Assembly: GCA_027452245.1 (NCBI GenBank)
Contig: DAIDGW010000090.1
Location: 19,053 to 83,052, forward strand
Direction: 5' to 3'
Length of the DNA stretch: 64,000 nucleotides
DNA from: Acidobacteriaceae bacterium
GTDB lineage: Bacteria > Acidobacteriota > Terriglobia > Terriglobales > Acidobacteriaceae
The position numbers and the translations under genes are program-made. Every line of letters starts with the position of its first letter. The stretch's first letter is position 1. The notes beneath the pieces were generated by a model, which made no database searches, was not told where the DNA came from, and was given only the letters and a program-made list of their open reading frames with translations. Of the stretch, positions 31,627-40,531 are shown in pieces.

Positions 31627-32109
31627 ATGGCATTGAAGAAATATGGCTCATTCGTCATTTGCACTGCTTTGTGGCTGAGTGGGGTGGGGGTAATCGCTAC
31701 CGTCCCGGTCCAAGCGCAGACTACAGCCGCAAGTAGCGCAGAGTTAGTCAAAGAACTGACGAAGGGACTTTCCATCACTCCAACACAGGCCCGAGGCGGT
31801 GCGGGAACGCTGTTCTCGCTGGCCAAGAGCCGCCTGACCTCAGAAGAGTTCAGCAAAGTCGCTTCGGCAGTGCCGGGTATGAGCGGATTGCTCAAGGCGG
31901 CTCCGGCACTTCACCAGAGTTCCGAGTTCTCGGGGCTGGAAAGCATGCTACCGGGGAACATGGGCCGCATGGCAGAAGCAGCCGACGCTTTTCATAAGCT
32001 GGGACTGTCTCCAGAGATGGCATCGAAGTTCTTGCCCATCATGAGCAAATTTGTGCAAATGAAAGGCGGCGCGAGTACGGCCGCGCTACTGGAGAAGGCC
32101 CTGAAGTAA
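31627..32109 (+). CDS. exported DUF2780 (VcgC/VcgE-like) protein
   Basis: A 160-residue protein with signal peptide (cleavage near VQAQ-TTA). The mature part shows the DUF2780 pattern of a helical domain with ITPTQARGGAGTLFSLAKSRLT, followed by VPGMSGLLKAAP and LGLSPEMASKFLPIMSKFV. The family has no established function; many members carry such a tandem of amphipathic helices. It follows the NtrC gene by about 100 bases and precedes the second DUF6600 gene. Confidence 0.85.
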   Translation: MALKKYGSFVICTALWLSGVGVIATVPVQAQTTAASSAELVKELTKGLSITPTQARGGAGTLFSLAKSRLTSEEFSKVASAVPGMSGLLKAAPALHQSSEFSGLESMLPGNMGRMAEAADAFHKLGLSPEMASKFLPIMSKFVQMKGGASTAALLEKALK

Positions 32110-32390
32110 GTTCCGCTCGTCCGGGAGCACAGGAGCGAAACCTCGGGCGCGCCTGCGTCCAAGGCACCACAAATCAAATCGGGTAACAACCCGACCTGCG
32201 CCAATAGTAGGTGGCTGAAAAGCACCAGTCTGGCTGAAGGCGGCCATTTTCATCCGGCAGGCTACTTCCCTCCCTTCCAAGCTGTGCCCCTGATCACTGA
32301 AAACACGCGACTTATAGTCAGACCCATCTTCGGACTTTGGCATGAGATTTGCCGATACGTTGCTCGGTACACCAGCGGTCCGAGGTGGGT

Positions 32391-34787
32391 ATGAAAAGCA
32401 AAGTCCTGTCGCAATTGGCAATGGTGATTCTGGCGCTGGCGAGCGTGTTGAGTCTGAGTGCGATGGCACAGACAACGGATGACGGGACCGGGCCATCGGA
32501 GCAGCCGGACGCCCCTCTCGAAACGGCCCAGCCGGCACCTCCGCAAGCCAATGCAGAGCCTCCTGCGGCGAATGCACAAAATCCGGCCGAGCAGCCTCCC
32601 ACAGACATGCCTTCCGGCGAAAAGCCGGCCGAATCCGACCAGGGCGTCGGAAGAATCAGCTTTATTCATGGAGATGTTTCAACTCAACGAGGTGACTCAC
32701 AGACGTGGTCGGCAGCAGCGCTGAATGCTCCGCTGGTAGGTGGAGACAAGGTTTCGACTGGCAACGATGCTCGTACTGAAGTTCAACTGGACTTCGCGGA
32801 TGTCCTTCGAGTAGGGCCGAATTCGGAAGTAAATGTTCCGACTCTGACCAAGAAGAGCATACAGATCCAATTGGCGCAGGGCATTCTGGATTTCTCGCTG
32901 TCGAAGGACGGCGAAGCGGAGCCTGAGATTGATACTCCGAACGTTTCGGTGCATCCAGCGCATCACGATGGTGTATTTCGCATCGAAGTGCGACCCGATG
33001 GCGACACCGTGGTCATCGTGCGCAAAGGCGAGGCGCAGATTTCAACCCCGCAGGGCGCAACCGAGGTGCAGTCGGGCGAAATGGCCACGGTACGGGGAAC
33101 GAGCGACGAAGCGCAGTACAAGATCTCGGAGGCTCCGGAGCGCGACGATTGGGACCAGTGGAATAGCGAGCGCGATCACATTATTCAGAACGCACAATCG
33201 TATCGTCACACGAATAAATATTATGTTGGCTCGCAGGATCTCGATACGTATGGCCGTTGGGAGAACGCACCCGATTATGGAAATGTGTGGGTTCCCAATG
33301 AGCCCGAGGGCTGGGCTCCGTACCGCGATGGCAACTGGGTCTGGGAACCGAGCTACGGCTGGACTTGGGTGGGTTATGAGCCATGGGGATGGGCCCCGTA
33401 TCACTACGGTCGTTGGATGTGGTACGGCGGGGCATGGGCGTGGTGGCCGGGGCCGGTGCTGGGAGTAGGTTTCTATCGTCCGTTCTGGGCTCCAGCCTAT
33501 GTGTCGTTCTTCGGATGGGGTGGCGGCTTCGAGTTCGGATTTGGCTTCGGCGCCGGCTGGGGGGGATGGGGTGGGTTCGGATGGATGCCGATTGGGCCGT
33601 GCGACCGCTTTTATCCGTGGTGGGGCGGCTACCGCGGGCACTTCGGCTGGTATGGATACAACCGCTGGGGCATGTATAACCGCGGTGGTTTCGCGCCCTT
33701 ACATGCGGGTATGCGTTATTCCAACCTGGCGCACATCAATGATCCGCATATCGGCAGGGCGATGTCCACGATGGGCGCCAACCGGTTTGGAACGCATTCG
33801 ACAGCGATGGCAGCCAGTTCGGCGCAGATCCGCGGTGCGCGCGTGATGCAAGGCAACATTCCTGCCATGCCGACGCGGGCGAGTTTGTCGGCAAGTGGAA
33901 GAGCGGCGGCACCTTCGACAATACGCAACACCGGAGCGCAGCACTTCTTCGGAAATTCGAACAACGCTGCGCGCCCGGCGTCGTTTTCGCAAGAAACGGC
34001 GCACTTGCAGCAATCGTTCAACAGGAGCCACGTGTCTCCAGCATATTCAGGTGGACGGGGCGCAGCGAATATGAGTGGTGAGCGGGCGGCGGGGAATTTC
34101 ACAAAGCCGACTGCCGGAGCTGGCGGTGCAGGCAGAGCGGCAGTCGGAAATGGAACGAATAGCGCGCGATCGCCGGGCAATACGGCGGCGAATCGCGGCG
34201 GCTATCGTCCATTCAATGCGCCCAATGGTAATAACAGCCGTTCCGGATATTCGGGCAATACGGCCAGTCGTTCTGGATGGTCGAATACGGCACCGCAGCG
34301 CAGCCCATCGGGTGCGGGAAATTATCGTCCATTCACACCCCCGAGCAGCAGCACTCGCTCGGGATGGTCGAACACCGCGCCCCAGCGCAGTTCAAACTTC
34401 TCGCGCGGGTCGAGTACCGGGAATACAAATGGATTCCGGTCGTTCAGTCCCCCATCGGGCAGCGGTTCTGGCAATTCGAATCGAGGTGGGAGTACGAATT
34501 ACTGGAATCGCACGGCTCCGAGTTCGTATCCCAATCGTGGGGGATATAGCGGTGGCGGGTATGGTCGTCCGCAGTTGAACATGCGGCAACCGGTGGTACA
34601 GCCGCGATCGTACGGTAACTACGGACGGGGATCGTATGGTGGCGGCCGGAGCTACGGCGGGTATGGCTCCCGGCCGTCCGGCGGCTTCGGTGGAAGCCGC
34701 GGCGGGTCTGGCGGAGGTGGACATAGCTTCGGGGGTGGCGGACACGGAGGCGGTGGCGGGCATTCTGGCGGTGGCGGACATCGATAG
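32391..34787 (+). CDS. exported FecR/DUF6600 protein (paralogue 2) with Gly/Ser/Asn-rich tail
   Basis: The start at ATG 32391 (MKSKVLSQLAMVILALASVL) gives 798 residues with a signal peptide ending AMAQ-TTD. A Pro/Ala/Glu linker and a FecR-like domain (about 85-235, IQIQLAQGILDFSLS) precede the DUF6600 Trp-rich region, with WVPNEPEGWAPYRDGNW, GWTWVGYEPWGWAPYHYGRW and a near-pure Gly/Trp/Phe segment. From about residue 480 the protein is Asn/Ser/Gly-rich with short repeats (SGWSNTAPQRS twice) and ends in GGGGHSGGGGHR. It is longer than paralogue 1 but has the same domain order. Probably envelope or surface; function unknown. Confidence 0.85.
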   Translation: MKSKVLSQLAMVILALASVLSLSAMAQTTDDGTGPSEQPDAPLETAQPAPPQANAEPPAANAQNPAEQPPTDMPSGEKPAESDQGVGRISFIHGDVSTQRGDSQTWSAAALNAPLVGGDKVSTGNDARTEVQLDFADVLRVGPNSEVNVPTLTKKSIQIQLAQGILDFSLSKDGEAEPEIDTPNVSVHPAHHDGVFRIEVRPDGDTVVIVRKGEAQISTPQGATEVQSGEMATVRGTSDEAQYKISEAPERDDWDQWNSERDHIIQNAQSYRHTNKYYVGSQDLDTYGRWENAPDYGNVWVPNEPEGWAPYRDGNWVWEPSYGWTWVGYEPWGWAPYHYGRWMWYGGAWAWWPGPVLGVGFYRPFWAPAYVSFFGWGGGFEFGFGFGAGWGGWGGFGWMPIGPCDRFYPWWGGYRGHFGWYGYNRWGMYNRGGFAPLHAGMRYSNLAHINDPHIGRAMSTMGANRFGTHSTAMAASSAQIRGARVMQGNIPAMPTRASLSASGRAAAPSTIRNTGAQHFFGNSNNAARPASFSQETAHLQQSFNRSHVSPAYSGGRGAANMSGERAAGNFTKPTAGAGGAGRAAVGNGTNSARSPGNTAANRGGYRPFNAPNGNNSRSGYSGNTASRSGWSNTAPQRSPSGAGNYRPFTPPSSSTRSGWSNTAPQRSSNFSRGSSTGNTNGFRSFSPPSGSGSGNSNRGGSTNYWNRTAPSSYPNRGGYSGGGYGRPQLNMRQPVVQPRSYGNYGRGSYGGGRSYGGYGSRPSGGFGGSRGGSGGGGHSFGGGGHGGGGGHSGGGGHR

Positions 34788-34857
34788 GTTTCCGAAAGGC
34801 GCACCATCGGCCTTCCGGATGGCAAGTGCAAGTAAGACGAAGTGAAGGTCAAAGGCG

Positions 34858-34893
34858 AGACAAAGGGCGTGCTAGCCGGCACGCCCTTTGTCT
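34858..34893. terminator. strong terminator hairpin after DUF6600 paralogue 2
   Basis: A 15-bp perfect stem whose core is CAAAGGGCGTGC/GCACGCCCTTTG around the 6-base loop TAGCCG, followed by TTTGTGG. It separates the DUF6600 region from trmJ. Confidence 0.85.
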
Positions 34894-34944
34894 TTGTGGC
34901 AAATGGCCTCGAGGGAAAGTCTCTGATGTCGTAAGATTATCGGC

Positions 34945-35670
34945 TTGCTTACCTCTTCCGAATCTGATCGCCTCCGCGTGGTTCTGGTGGAAGCGCGCAA
35001 TCCGCTGAACATCGGCGCGGTGGCGCGCGCCATGAGCAATTTCGGATTCACGAAGTTACGGGTGGTCAATCCGTATGAAGTAGCTTTTCGCGAAGCACGA
35101 TCTGCCATGGGCGGCGCTGGAGTCCTGGAGCAGGCGACAGAGCACAACTCGGTTGCGGATGCAGTCTCGGACTGCACACTGGTGGTGGGCACTACGGCGG
35201 TGCGGCATAGGCAACTGATGCACCCTCTGCATTCTCTGAGCGAAGCGGCGAAACTGATGCGAGCGGAATTGCACTCGGAAAATGTGGCGCTGTTGTTCGG
35301 CTCGGAGAAATTTGGGCTCTCAACCGCCGATTTGAGCTATTGCCATTGGGTGCTACACATTCCCACGCACAAGTCGAATCTCTCCATGAATCTTGGGCAG
35401 GCAGCGGCCGTCTGTTTATACGAATTGATGAATGCTTGCAGGGATTTACCTCGGAAAAAGTCGAGCAAGCGGGTGACGGCAGCGCAAACGGAGCGATTGA
35501 GCGAAACACTGCTAGATGCGCTTCGTATCAGCGGCTATGTTAAAGACAGGACAAAACGTTCAACGGAAGAGAAAGTCAGGCGTCTGGTGCGCCGGCTGGA
35601 TCTCGAACCAGAAGATGCGGAAGTGATGTTGGGGATGCTGCGTCAGATCGTGTGGAAGTTGAAAACCTGA
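34945..35670 (+). CDS. trmJ: TrmJ-family RNA 2'-O-methyltransferase (SPOUT)
   Basis: 241 residues of the SpoU/TrmH superfamily with the deep trefoil knot. The three motifs are EARNPLNIGAVARAM near the N-terminus, ALLFGSEKFGLS in the middle and IPTHKSNLSMNLGQAAAVCLYE. The C-terminal helical extension is typical of TrmJ, which methylates position 32 of tRNA anticodon loops. The start is TTG at 34945; no better start lies close. It is a single gene between the terminator at 34858 and a convergent pseudokinase gene. Confidence 0.88.
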   Translation: MLTSSESDRLRVVLVEARNPLNIGAVARAMSNFGFTKLRVVNPYEVAFREARSAMGGAGVLEQATEHNSVADAVSDCTLVVGTTAVRHRQLMHPLHSLSEAAKLMRAELHSENVALLFGSEKFGLSTADLSYCHWVLHIPTHKSNLSMNLGQAAAVCLYELMNACRDLPRKKSSKRVTAAQTERLSETLLDALRISGYVKDRTKRSTEEKVRRLVRRLDLEPEDAEVMLGMLRQIVWKLKT

Positions 35671-35679
35671 ACTTGCCTA

Positions 35680-37026
35680 TTAGCGCCGTTCCTGCTCAGG
35701 GAACACCTGGGTTCCATTCCGAGTGAACTGGAAGCGCAGGAGCCAAACGCTCGGAGTGGACTGTCCATCGGATTGCGGTGGGCTGAACTCCCATCTCTCG
35801 GCGGCGCGTTCGGCGACTCCAGCGAAATAGTGGCTAGGGCCGGGAGACGTAAGTTTTTCTGAGGCCACTTTGCCCCTCGAATCGACGTTGACTCGCACTG
35901 CTACCTTGATTTTTCCGTGGATCGTATGGCGCGCACTCCGGGGAACATCGGGCAGAAATTGATGGAGCACAGCGCCTTCCTTGTTGGCCCGATTCATCGG
36001 AGCGGCGGGTTCCGGCTGAGGAGAAGGCGGTTGTGAGGTTTGAGGTTCTGCCGGAGTAGAGACGGAAGCTGTCGAATCGCGGGCTATCCGAAATGAGCGG
36101 AACGCCAGAATCGCCACGACCAGCAGAACAATGCAGACCGCCAGAATGACGAAGGGACGTGAGCGATTCGCGGATTCGGGAACACCGGCGTTTCCAGGGG
36201 AAGATCTGGCGGCAGCCGGTGCAGATCTTGCGGGAGTTGCCGGTTGTTTTCCCTGAAGAATCGCTGAAATATCCGACAACTTGCAGCGTGTTTCAGGGTC
36301 CTTGCGCAGACACTCACGGGCGAGAGTCTGAAAGGGCTCCGGCAGGCTCTTTGGGACTTGAGCATCGCCGGAGGAATCAAGTTGCGGAGGCCACTGAGTG
36401 AGCGCGGCGACAATCGTGGCGCCTATTCCCCAGATGTCCGACGCTGCAGAGAACTTGCCAGAAAGTGCTTCAGGCGCATTGTAGGGACTTGGATTTATAA
36501 GAGGCGCCCTAGGGCTCGAAGCCTTGCGCACAGAATCTGTCGAGAGCTTGATGCGGTCGCCAGCTGCGCGGATATTGGACGGGCAAATACGGCCATGAAC
36601 AAAGCCTCGTTCATGTAAATACAGCAGCGCATCAAGAGTCGGCTGCAGAAATTCGCGGGTTTCGGCGGGAGTCAGCGCACGCTGCGGGAGGATTTGCGAG
36701 AGGTCCTCATCCGCAAATTCCATAACGACGTAAATCAGCTTTGCGCCATCAAGTTCGCAAGGGCCGCTCTCGAGAATTTGAATGAGGTTGGGGTGTGAGA
36801 GGCGGGACAACTCGCGGAGACTGGAAAGGCGCTCATCTGAAGCGGTGTCTTGGGCAACGAGTTTGATCGCGGCCGGGCGCGGTTCGGACCCGGAAAGTTG
36901 TGTTTCGAATGCGGCGCTATGGTCCGAGCTCCCAAGCCAACGCATGAGCCGGTATTTTTGGGCGACGATTCGGCCTGCCCAATTTTTCGAGTTCGACAAA
37001 ACAGTCAATTCTGGAGAGTCATCCAT
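35680..37026 (-). CDS. membrane pseudokinase fused to a TonB-C-like domain
   Basis: From ATG 37026 (MDDSPELTVLSNSKNW), 448 residues. Residues about 20-270 fold like a Hanks kinase. The Lys of AAIKLVA is kept, but the catalytic loop reads HGRICPSNI (no Asp after HxR) and the Mg loop reads KLSTDSV instead of DFG. It is therefore predicted inactive. A Pro/Ser/Ala linker and one transmembrane helix (VILAVCIVLLVVAILAF) follow. The periplasmic C-terminus (GKIKVAVRVNVDSRGKV ... AERAAERWEFSPP) matches the TonB C-terminal/energy-transducer fold. It lies 85 bases downstream of the KdpD kinase half on the same strand. Confidence 0.88.
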   Translation of the reverse strand: MDDSPELTVLSNSKNWAGRIVAQKYRLMRWLGSSDHSAAFETQLSGSEPRPAAIKLVAQDTASDERLSSLRELSRLSHPNLIQILESGPCELDGAKLIYVVMEFADEDLSQILPQRALTPAETREFLQPTLDALLYLHERGFVHGRICPSNIRAAGDRIKLSTDSVRKASSPRAPLINPSPYNAPEALSGKFSAASDIWGIGATIVAALTQWPPQLDSSGDAQVPKSLPEPFQTLARECLRKDPETRCKLSDISAILQGKQPATPARSAPAAARSSPGNAGVPESANRSRPFVILAVCIVLLVVAILAFRSFRIARDSTASVSTPAEPQTSQPPSPQPEPAAPMNRANKEGAVLHQFLPDVPRSARHTIHGKIKVAVRVNVDSRGKVASEKLTSPGPSHYFAGVAERAAERWEFSPPQSDGQSTPSVWLLRFQFTRNGTQVFPEQERR

Positions 37027-37111
37027 CCGGCACACCTGCGCGCACATTGTAGTGGAAATTGAGCTGTGGCAATGCTCAGAAGTTCCTGTGACTACCGCGA
37101 TGGTGGATGGA

Positions 37112-38554
37112 TTAAGCGACTGGAAGCGAGAAATAGAACACGGAGCCGCGTCCAAGCTGGCTTCTCACGCCGATGGTGCCGCCGTGCAGTTCTACAATTG
37201 CCTTGGCAATGGCAAGGCCCATTCCGGTGCCTTGCACGTTGGCGCGCTGGGTGCGACCACGATAGAAGCGCTCGAAGATCATGTCCTGTTCCATCTGCTC
37301 GATGCCAGGGCCACGGTCAGCGACGCTGATGACGACATCTCCTCCCAGCCGAAGTTCCGCGATGATGATGATGGGCGTGTCAGGCGGCGAGTATTTCGCT
37401 GCGTTTTCGATGAGATGTACCAGGACCTCGCAGATACGGTCGGCATCCATCCGAACCGAGGGCAGATTATCTGGGACCTTGATTTCCAGCGGATGCCGCT
37501 GCAGAACCATGCGCGACGATTGCACGGCGGCGTCGATAGGCTCGCGCACGGCATGCAATTCAAAATGCAACTCGAGTTGATGAGAGTCAAGCTGCGCGAC
37601 TTCAGCGGCTTCTCCGATGAGACGGTTCAGACGGTCGCTTTCCTCGTTGATGACCGTGAGCAACTCTTTGCGCTGATCGGGCTGGAGAGAACTGCTGGAA
37701 AGCAGGGTTTCCGCCGAGGCCTTGATAGCGGTGAGTGGGGTACGAAATTCGTGGGTGACGGAATCCAGAAGGACGGAGCGGAGGCGCTCACTTTCGCGTG
37801 CGGCATCGGCATGCGTGAGTGTTTCGACTGTCTGTGCACGTTCAATAGCAATGGCGGCAAGGCTCCCGATAGCTTCGAGAGTTTCGCGGGATAAGGTGCA
37901 ATTTCCCAGAGCGATGGCGCCGACAGAGCGAACTCCCATGCGCAGGGGCATGAAGCAAATGCGATTGTCGCGGTCAAGAACAGGCTCTCCACGCACGCTG
38001 ATGGCAGTTAACTGGTCCATGGGGAATTGAGTTTGACTGGCGATATCGAAGAAATAGGCCTGTTTCCCATCGACATACATCGCGGCAGTGCTGACTCCAA
38101 AATTCTCTACGATGAAACGCGGAATGGAGTTCAGCAAGCCGTAAACATTGTCACTGGCCAGAAGTTGCTGACTGAAAGAGTAGAGGCGTTCCACCTCGTG
38201 ACGCCGTTGGTTGGAAGCTACCGCTTCTCGCCGGGCGCGCTCCGACAATTGACTGCCTACAACGGCAGTGAAAAGAAAGGCAAACAGTGCGATCCAGTTT
38301 TGCGGGTCGGCAATCGTAAACTGGTAGAGTGGTGGCAGAAAAAAGTAGTTGTAGCAAAGCGTTGCCAGCAGCGCCATGAAGATGGCGTAACGAAGTCCCC
38401 AAATGGTCGACACTATCAGTACGACCAATAAAAAGGTAAATCCGACGGTCGTGGGATTTACATGCAGCCAGCGGGAATACAGAAACGTGATGCAGGAAAC
38501 GACGATGGCGCAGGCGGTGAATAGTGATATCTGGTAAAGTGTCGATCGTTTCAC
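37112..38554 (-). CDS. KdpD C-terminal half: DUF4118-GAF histidine kinase (split KdpD)
   Basis: 480 residues that match the second half of KdpD only. The four-helix DUF4118 membrane domain is at about 8-102 (LRYAIFMALLATLCYNYFFLPP). A GAF-like domain spans about 120-250, and HisKA has His268 in SVTHEFRTPLTAIKASAE. The ATPase motifs are ENAAKYSP, DRGPGI and GTGMGLAIAK. The N-terminal KdpD and Usp domains are missing here but are encoded by the divergent gene at 38608. It begins with its own Met and no fragment of the N-terminal half, so this is a genuine separate gene and not a frameshift. It is the K+/turgor-responsive kinase for KdpE (inference). Confidence 0.93.
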   Translation of the reverse strand: MKRSTLYQISLFTACAIVVSCITFLYSRWLHVNPTTVGFTFLLVVLIVSTIWGLRYAIFMALLATLCYNYFFLPPLYQFTIADPQNWIALFAFLFTAVVGSQLSERARREAVASNQRRHEVERLYSFSQQLLASDNVYGLLNSIPRFIVENFGVSTAAMYVDGKQAYFFDIASQTQFPMDQLTAISVRGEPVLDRDNRICFMPLRMGVRSVGAIALGNCTLSRETLEAIGSLAAIAIERAQTVETLTHADAARESERLRSVLLDSVTHEFRTPLTAIKASAETLLSSSSLQPDQRKELLTVINEESDRLNRLIGEAAEVAQLDSHQLELHFELHAVREPIDAAVQSSRMVLQRHPLEIKVPDNLPSVRMDADRICEVLVHLIENAAKYSPPDTPIIIIAELRLGGDVVISVADRGPGIEQMEQDMIFERFYRGRTQRANVQGTGMGLAIAKAIVELHGGTIGVRSQLGRGSVFYFSLPVA

Positions 38555-38607
38555 TGGCCGATTTTAGCTGATCCGTCAATCCGGTATCCGATGTCGAGCG
38601 AAACGTG

Positions 38608-39729
38608 ATGCCTAAAACACCAGAGCAGTGGCTGGAGGAAGCAGCACCGCAGAAAAAGAAGGGCATTTTCAAGCTGTTTCTCGGCTATGCACCTGGTGTG
38701 GGCAAAACCTACAACATGCTCAGCGAAGGGATTCGCCGCAAGGGCCGGGGTGAGGATGTGGTGATCGGCATTGTCGAAACCCACGAGCGACAGGGCGTGC
38801 GGGAACTGAGCTCAAAACTGGAAACTGTCCCGCGGCGCGATCTGACCTACAAGGGAACCGCGTTTGAAGAGATGGACGTGGACACCATCCTGGAGCGGCA
38901 TCCGCAGGTTGTTCTGGTGGATGAATTGGCCCACACCAACGTGGAGGGCAGCAAACACACCAAGCGATATGAGGACGTGATGGAGTTGTTGGATGCCAAT
39001 ATTGACGTGCTCTCCACCATGAATGTGCAGCATATCGAGAGCCTGATGCCGATGGTGCACAACATCACTGGAATTCGGGTGCGGGAGACCGTGCCGGATT
39101 GGGTGATGCAGCGGGTTACGGAAATTGTGCTGGCCGACCTTACGCCTGAGGCACTGCAAACGCGGATGAAACGTGGAGATATTTATCCGTTGGAGCGGGC
39201 GGACCGCGCGCTGAGCAACTTCTTTCGTCCGGCCAACCTGATTGCCCTGCGGGAGATCGCGCTGCAGCAGGTGGCGCATGCCGTGGACCGCAGTCTCGAG
39301 ACTTATCTCGAAAAAGAAGGAGCAGCACGAAGAGTCGGAGTCCAGGAACGGATCGCAGTCTGCGTCAGTTCAAGTCCTGCGGCGCAATATCTGATTGCGC
39401 GGGCGGGGCGCATGTCCCAGCGGATCGATGCGGAGCTGTTCGTAATTTACGTCGATACGGGAGTGGACGGGAACCCTGACGATCAGCGATCCCTAGCCCA
39501 AAACCTTCAGTTCGCAAGAAATCTGAACGCGCAAATTGTACGGGTGCCGGGCAAAAGCGTGGCAGAAGAAGTGGCGAAGGTCGTGCGCGACAAGCACATC
39601 ACACAGGTCGTGTTCGGGCGGTCGGCACAAACGGGATGGCGACGTTATCTTTACCTTTCAGTAATTCACAAATTTCTGCGCGATGCCCCGCCGATCGACG
39701 TGCACATTGTCACCCAGGAAGTGAAGTAG
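38608..39729 (+). CDS. KdpD N-terminal half: KdpD sensor plus universal-stress domain (split KdpD)
   Basis: 373 residues comprising the KdpD input domain with Walker A GYAPGVGKTYNML (26-38), the conserved VDELAHTNVEGSKH and NVQHIESL, and a universal-stress-protein-like domain (about 250-370: RIAVCVSSSPAAQYLI, VFGRSAQTGW). It stops where full-length KdpD would enter its membrane segments. GTG at 38605 and ATG at 38608 are adjacent; the ATG is preferred. It is separated by about 53 bases from the divergent kinase half and followed 2 bases later by kdpE, so it is co-transcribed with the regulator. It probably modulates the separate kinase in trans (inference). Confidence 0.93.
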   Translation: MPKTPEQWLEEAAPQKKKGIFKLFLGYAPGVGKTYNMLSEGIRRKGRGEDVVIGIVETHERQGVRELSSKLETVPRRDLTYKGTAFEEMDVDTILERHPQVVLVDELAHTNVEGSKHTKRYEDVMELLDANIDVLSTMNVQHIESLMPMVHNITGIRVRETVPDWVMQRVTEIVLADLTPEALQTRMKRGDIYPLERADRALSNFFRPANLIALREIALQQVAHAVDRSLETYLEKEGAARRVGVQERIAVCVSSSPAAQYLIARAGRMSQRIDAELFVIYVDTGVDGNPDDQRSLAQNLQFARNLNAQIVRVPGKSVAEEVAKVVRDKHITQVVFGRSAQTGWRRYLYLSVIHKFLRDAPPIDVHIVTQEVK

Positions 39730-39731
39730 TG

Positions 39732-40439
39732 ATGGAGAACGTTCAGAAGGGCAGTATTCTTGTTGTTGATGACGAACCGCAGATCGCGCGGGTGCTGAAG
39801 ACCACACTTTCCAGCAATGGATATTCGGTGCGGACAGCTTCCGATGGCGACGATGCGATCCAGGTACTGAAAACCTGGATGCCCGATCTTCTCATCACGG
39901 ACTTACGGATGCCCAACATGAGCGGACTGGAGCTCTGCCGGTATGTTCGAGGGAAGTGGCGAATTCCGATCATCGTTCTCTCGGTCAAGGGCGAAGAGCG
40001 CGCGAAAGTGGAGGCGCTCGATGCGGGTGCCGATGATTATGTCACTAAGCCATTTGGCGTAGAGGAACTACTGGCGCGGGTGCGCGTTGCTTTGCGACGG
40101 ATCAGCGGAGAGGAGCAGATCCAGGACCCGATCGTTCAAGCAGGTGATTTCCATATCGATGTTGCGGCTCGCATGGTGCGGGTGATGGGCAGTGATGTTC
40201 ATCTGACGCCCAAGGAATTCGACCTTCTCATATACCTGGCGAGGAACGCAGGAAAGGTGCTCACTCACCGCGCGCTGCTCAAAGCTGTCTGGGGCTCGAA
40301 CTGCGTGGAGCAACCGGAATACCTGCGAGTCTTTGTGGGCCACCTACGGAAGAAACTCGAACTCGAAGCGGGAAAACGATACATCTTGACCGAACCCTGG
40401 GTGGGGTATCGTTTCGAGCCAGCGGGCACAACGGAATAG
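39732..40439 (+). CDS. kdpE: KdpE response regulator
   Basis: 235 residues of the OmpR/PhoB class. The receiver has Asp57 in LLITDLRMPN and the conserved Lys in VTKPFGVEE. The winged helix ends with YLRVFVGHLRKKLE ... TEPWVGYRFEPAG, typical of KdpE. The start is ATG 39732 (or the overlapping GTG 39729), directly after the KdpD N-half stop, so the two are translationally close. The track start at 39636 lies inside the upstream gene. It should activate the kdp genes downstream. Confidence 0.94.
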   Translation: MENVQKGSILVVDDEPQIARVLKTTLSSNGYSVRTASDGDDAIQVLKTWMPDLLITDLRMPNMSGLELCRYVRGKWRIPIIVLSVKGEERAKVEALDAGADDYVTKPFGVEELLARVRVALRRISGEEQIQDPIVQAGDFHIDVAARMVRVMGSDVHLTPKEFDLLIYLARNAGKVLTHRALLKAVWGSNCVEQPEYLRVFVGHLRKKLELEAGKRYILTEPWVGYRFEPAGTTE

Positions 40440-40514
40440 ACCTCTTTCCCCAACAATAAAGCCCCGGCTTCAGAACTTTGGTCCCTACGGCTGTGCCGTC
40501 CTGATGCGTCCGCC

Positions 40515-40531
40515 TTTATACCTTTTTTACA
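40515..40531 (+). promoter_or_regulatory. candidate KdpE operator
   Basis: TTTATACCTTTTTTACA differs at one base from the TTTATACTTTTTTTACA core of the E. coli KdpE site as I remember it. It is the only such T-rich element in the kdp region and lies just downstream of kdpE and upstream of the porin and kdpFABC. Confidence 0.65.

Noticed and set aside
36782-37894. 370-residue plus-strand ORF
   Set aside because: Antisense to the pseudokinase and KdpD-C genes, whose domains are unambiguous.
37112-39729. KdpD broken by a frameshift
   Set aside because: The two halves are on opposite strands with separate starts, so a frameshift cannot explain it.
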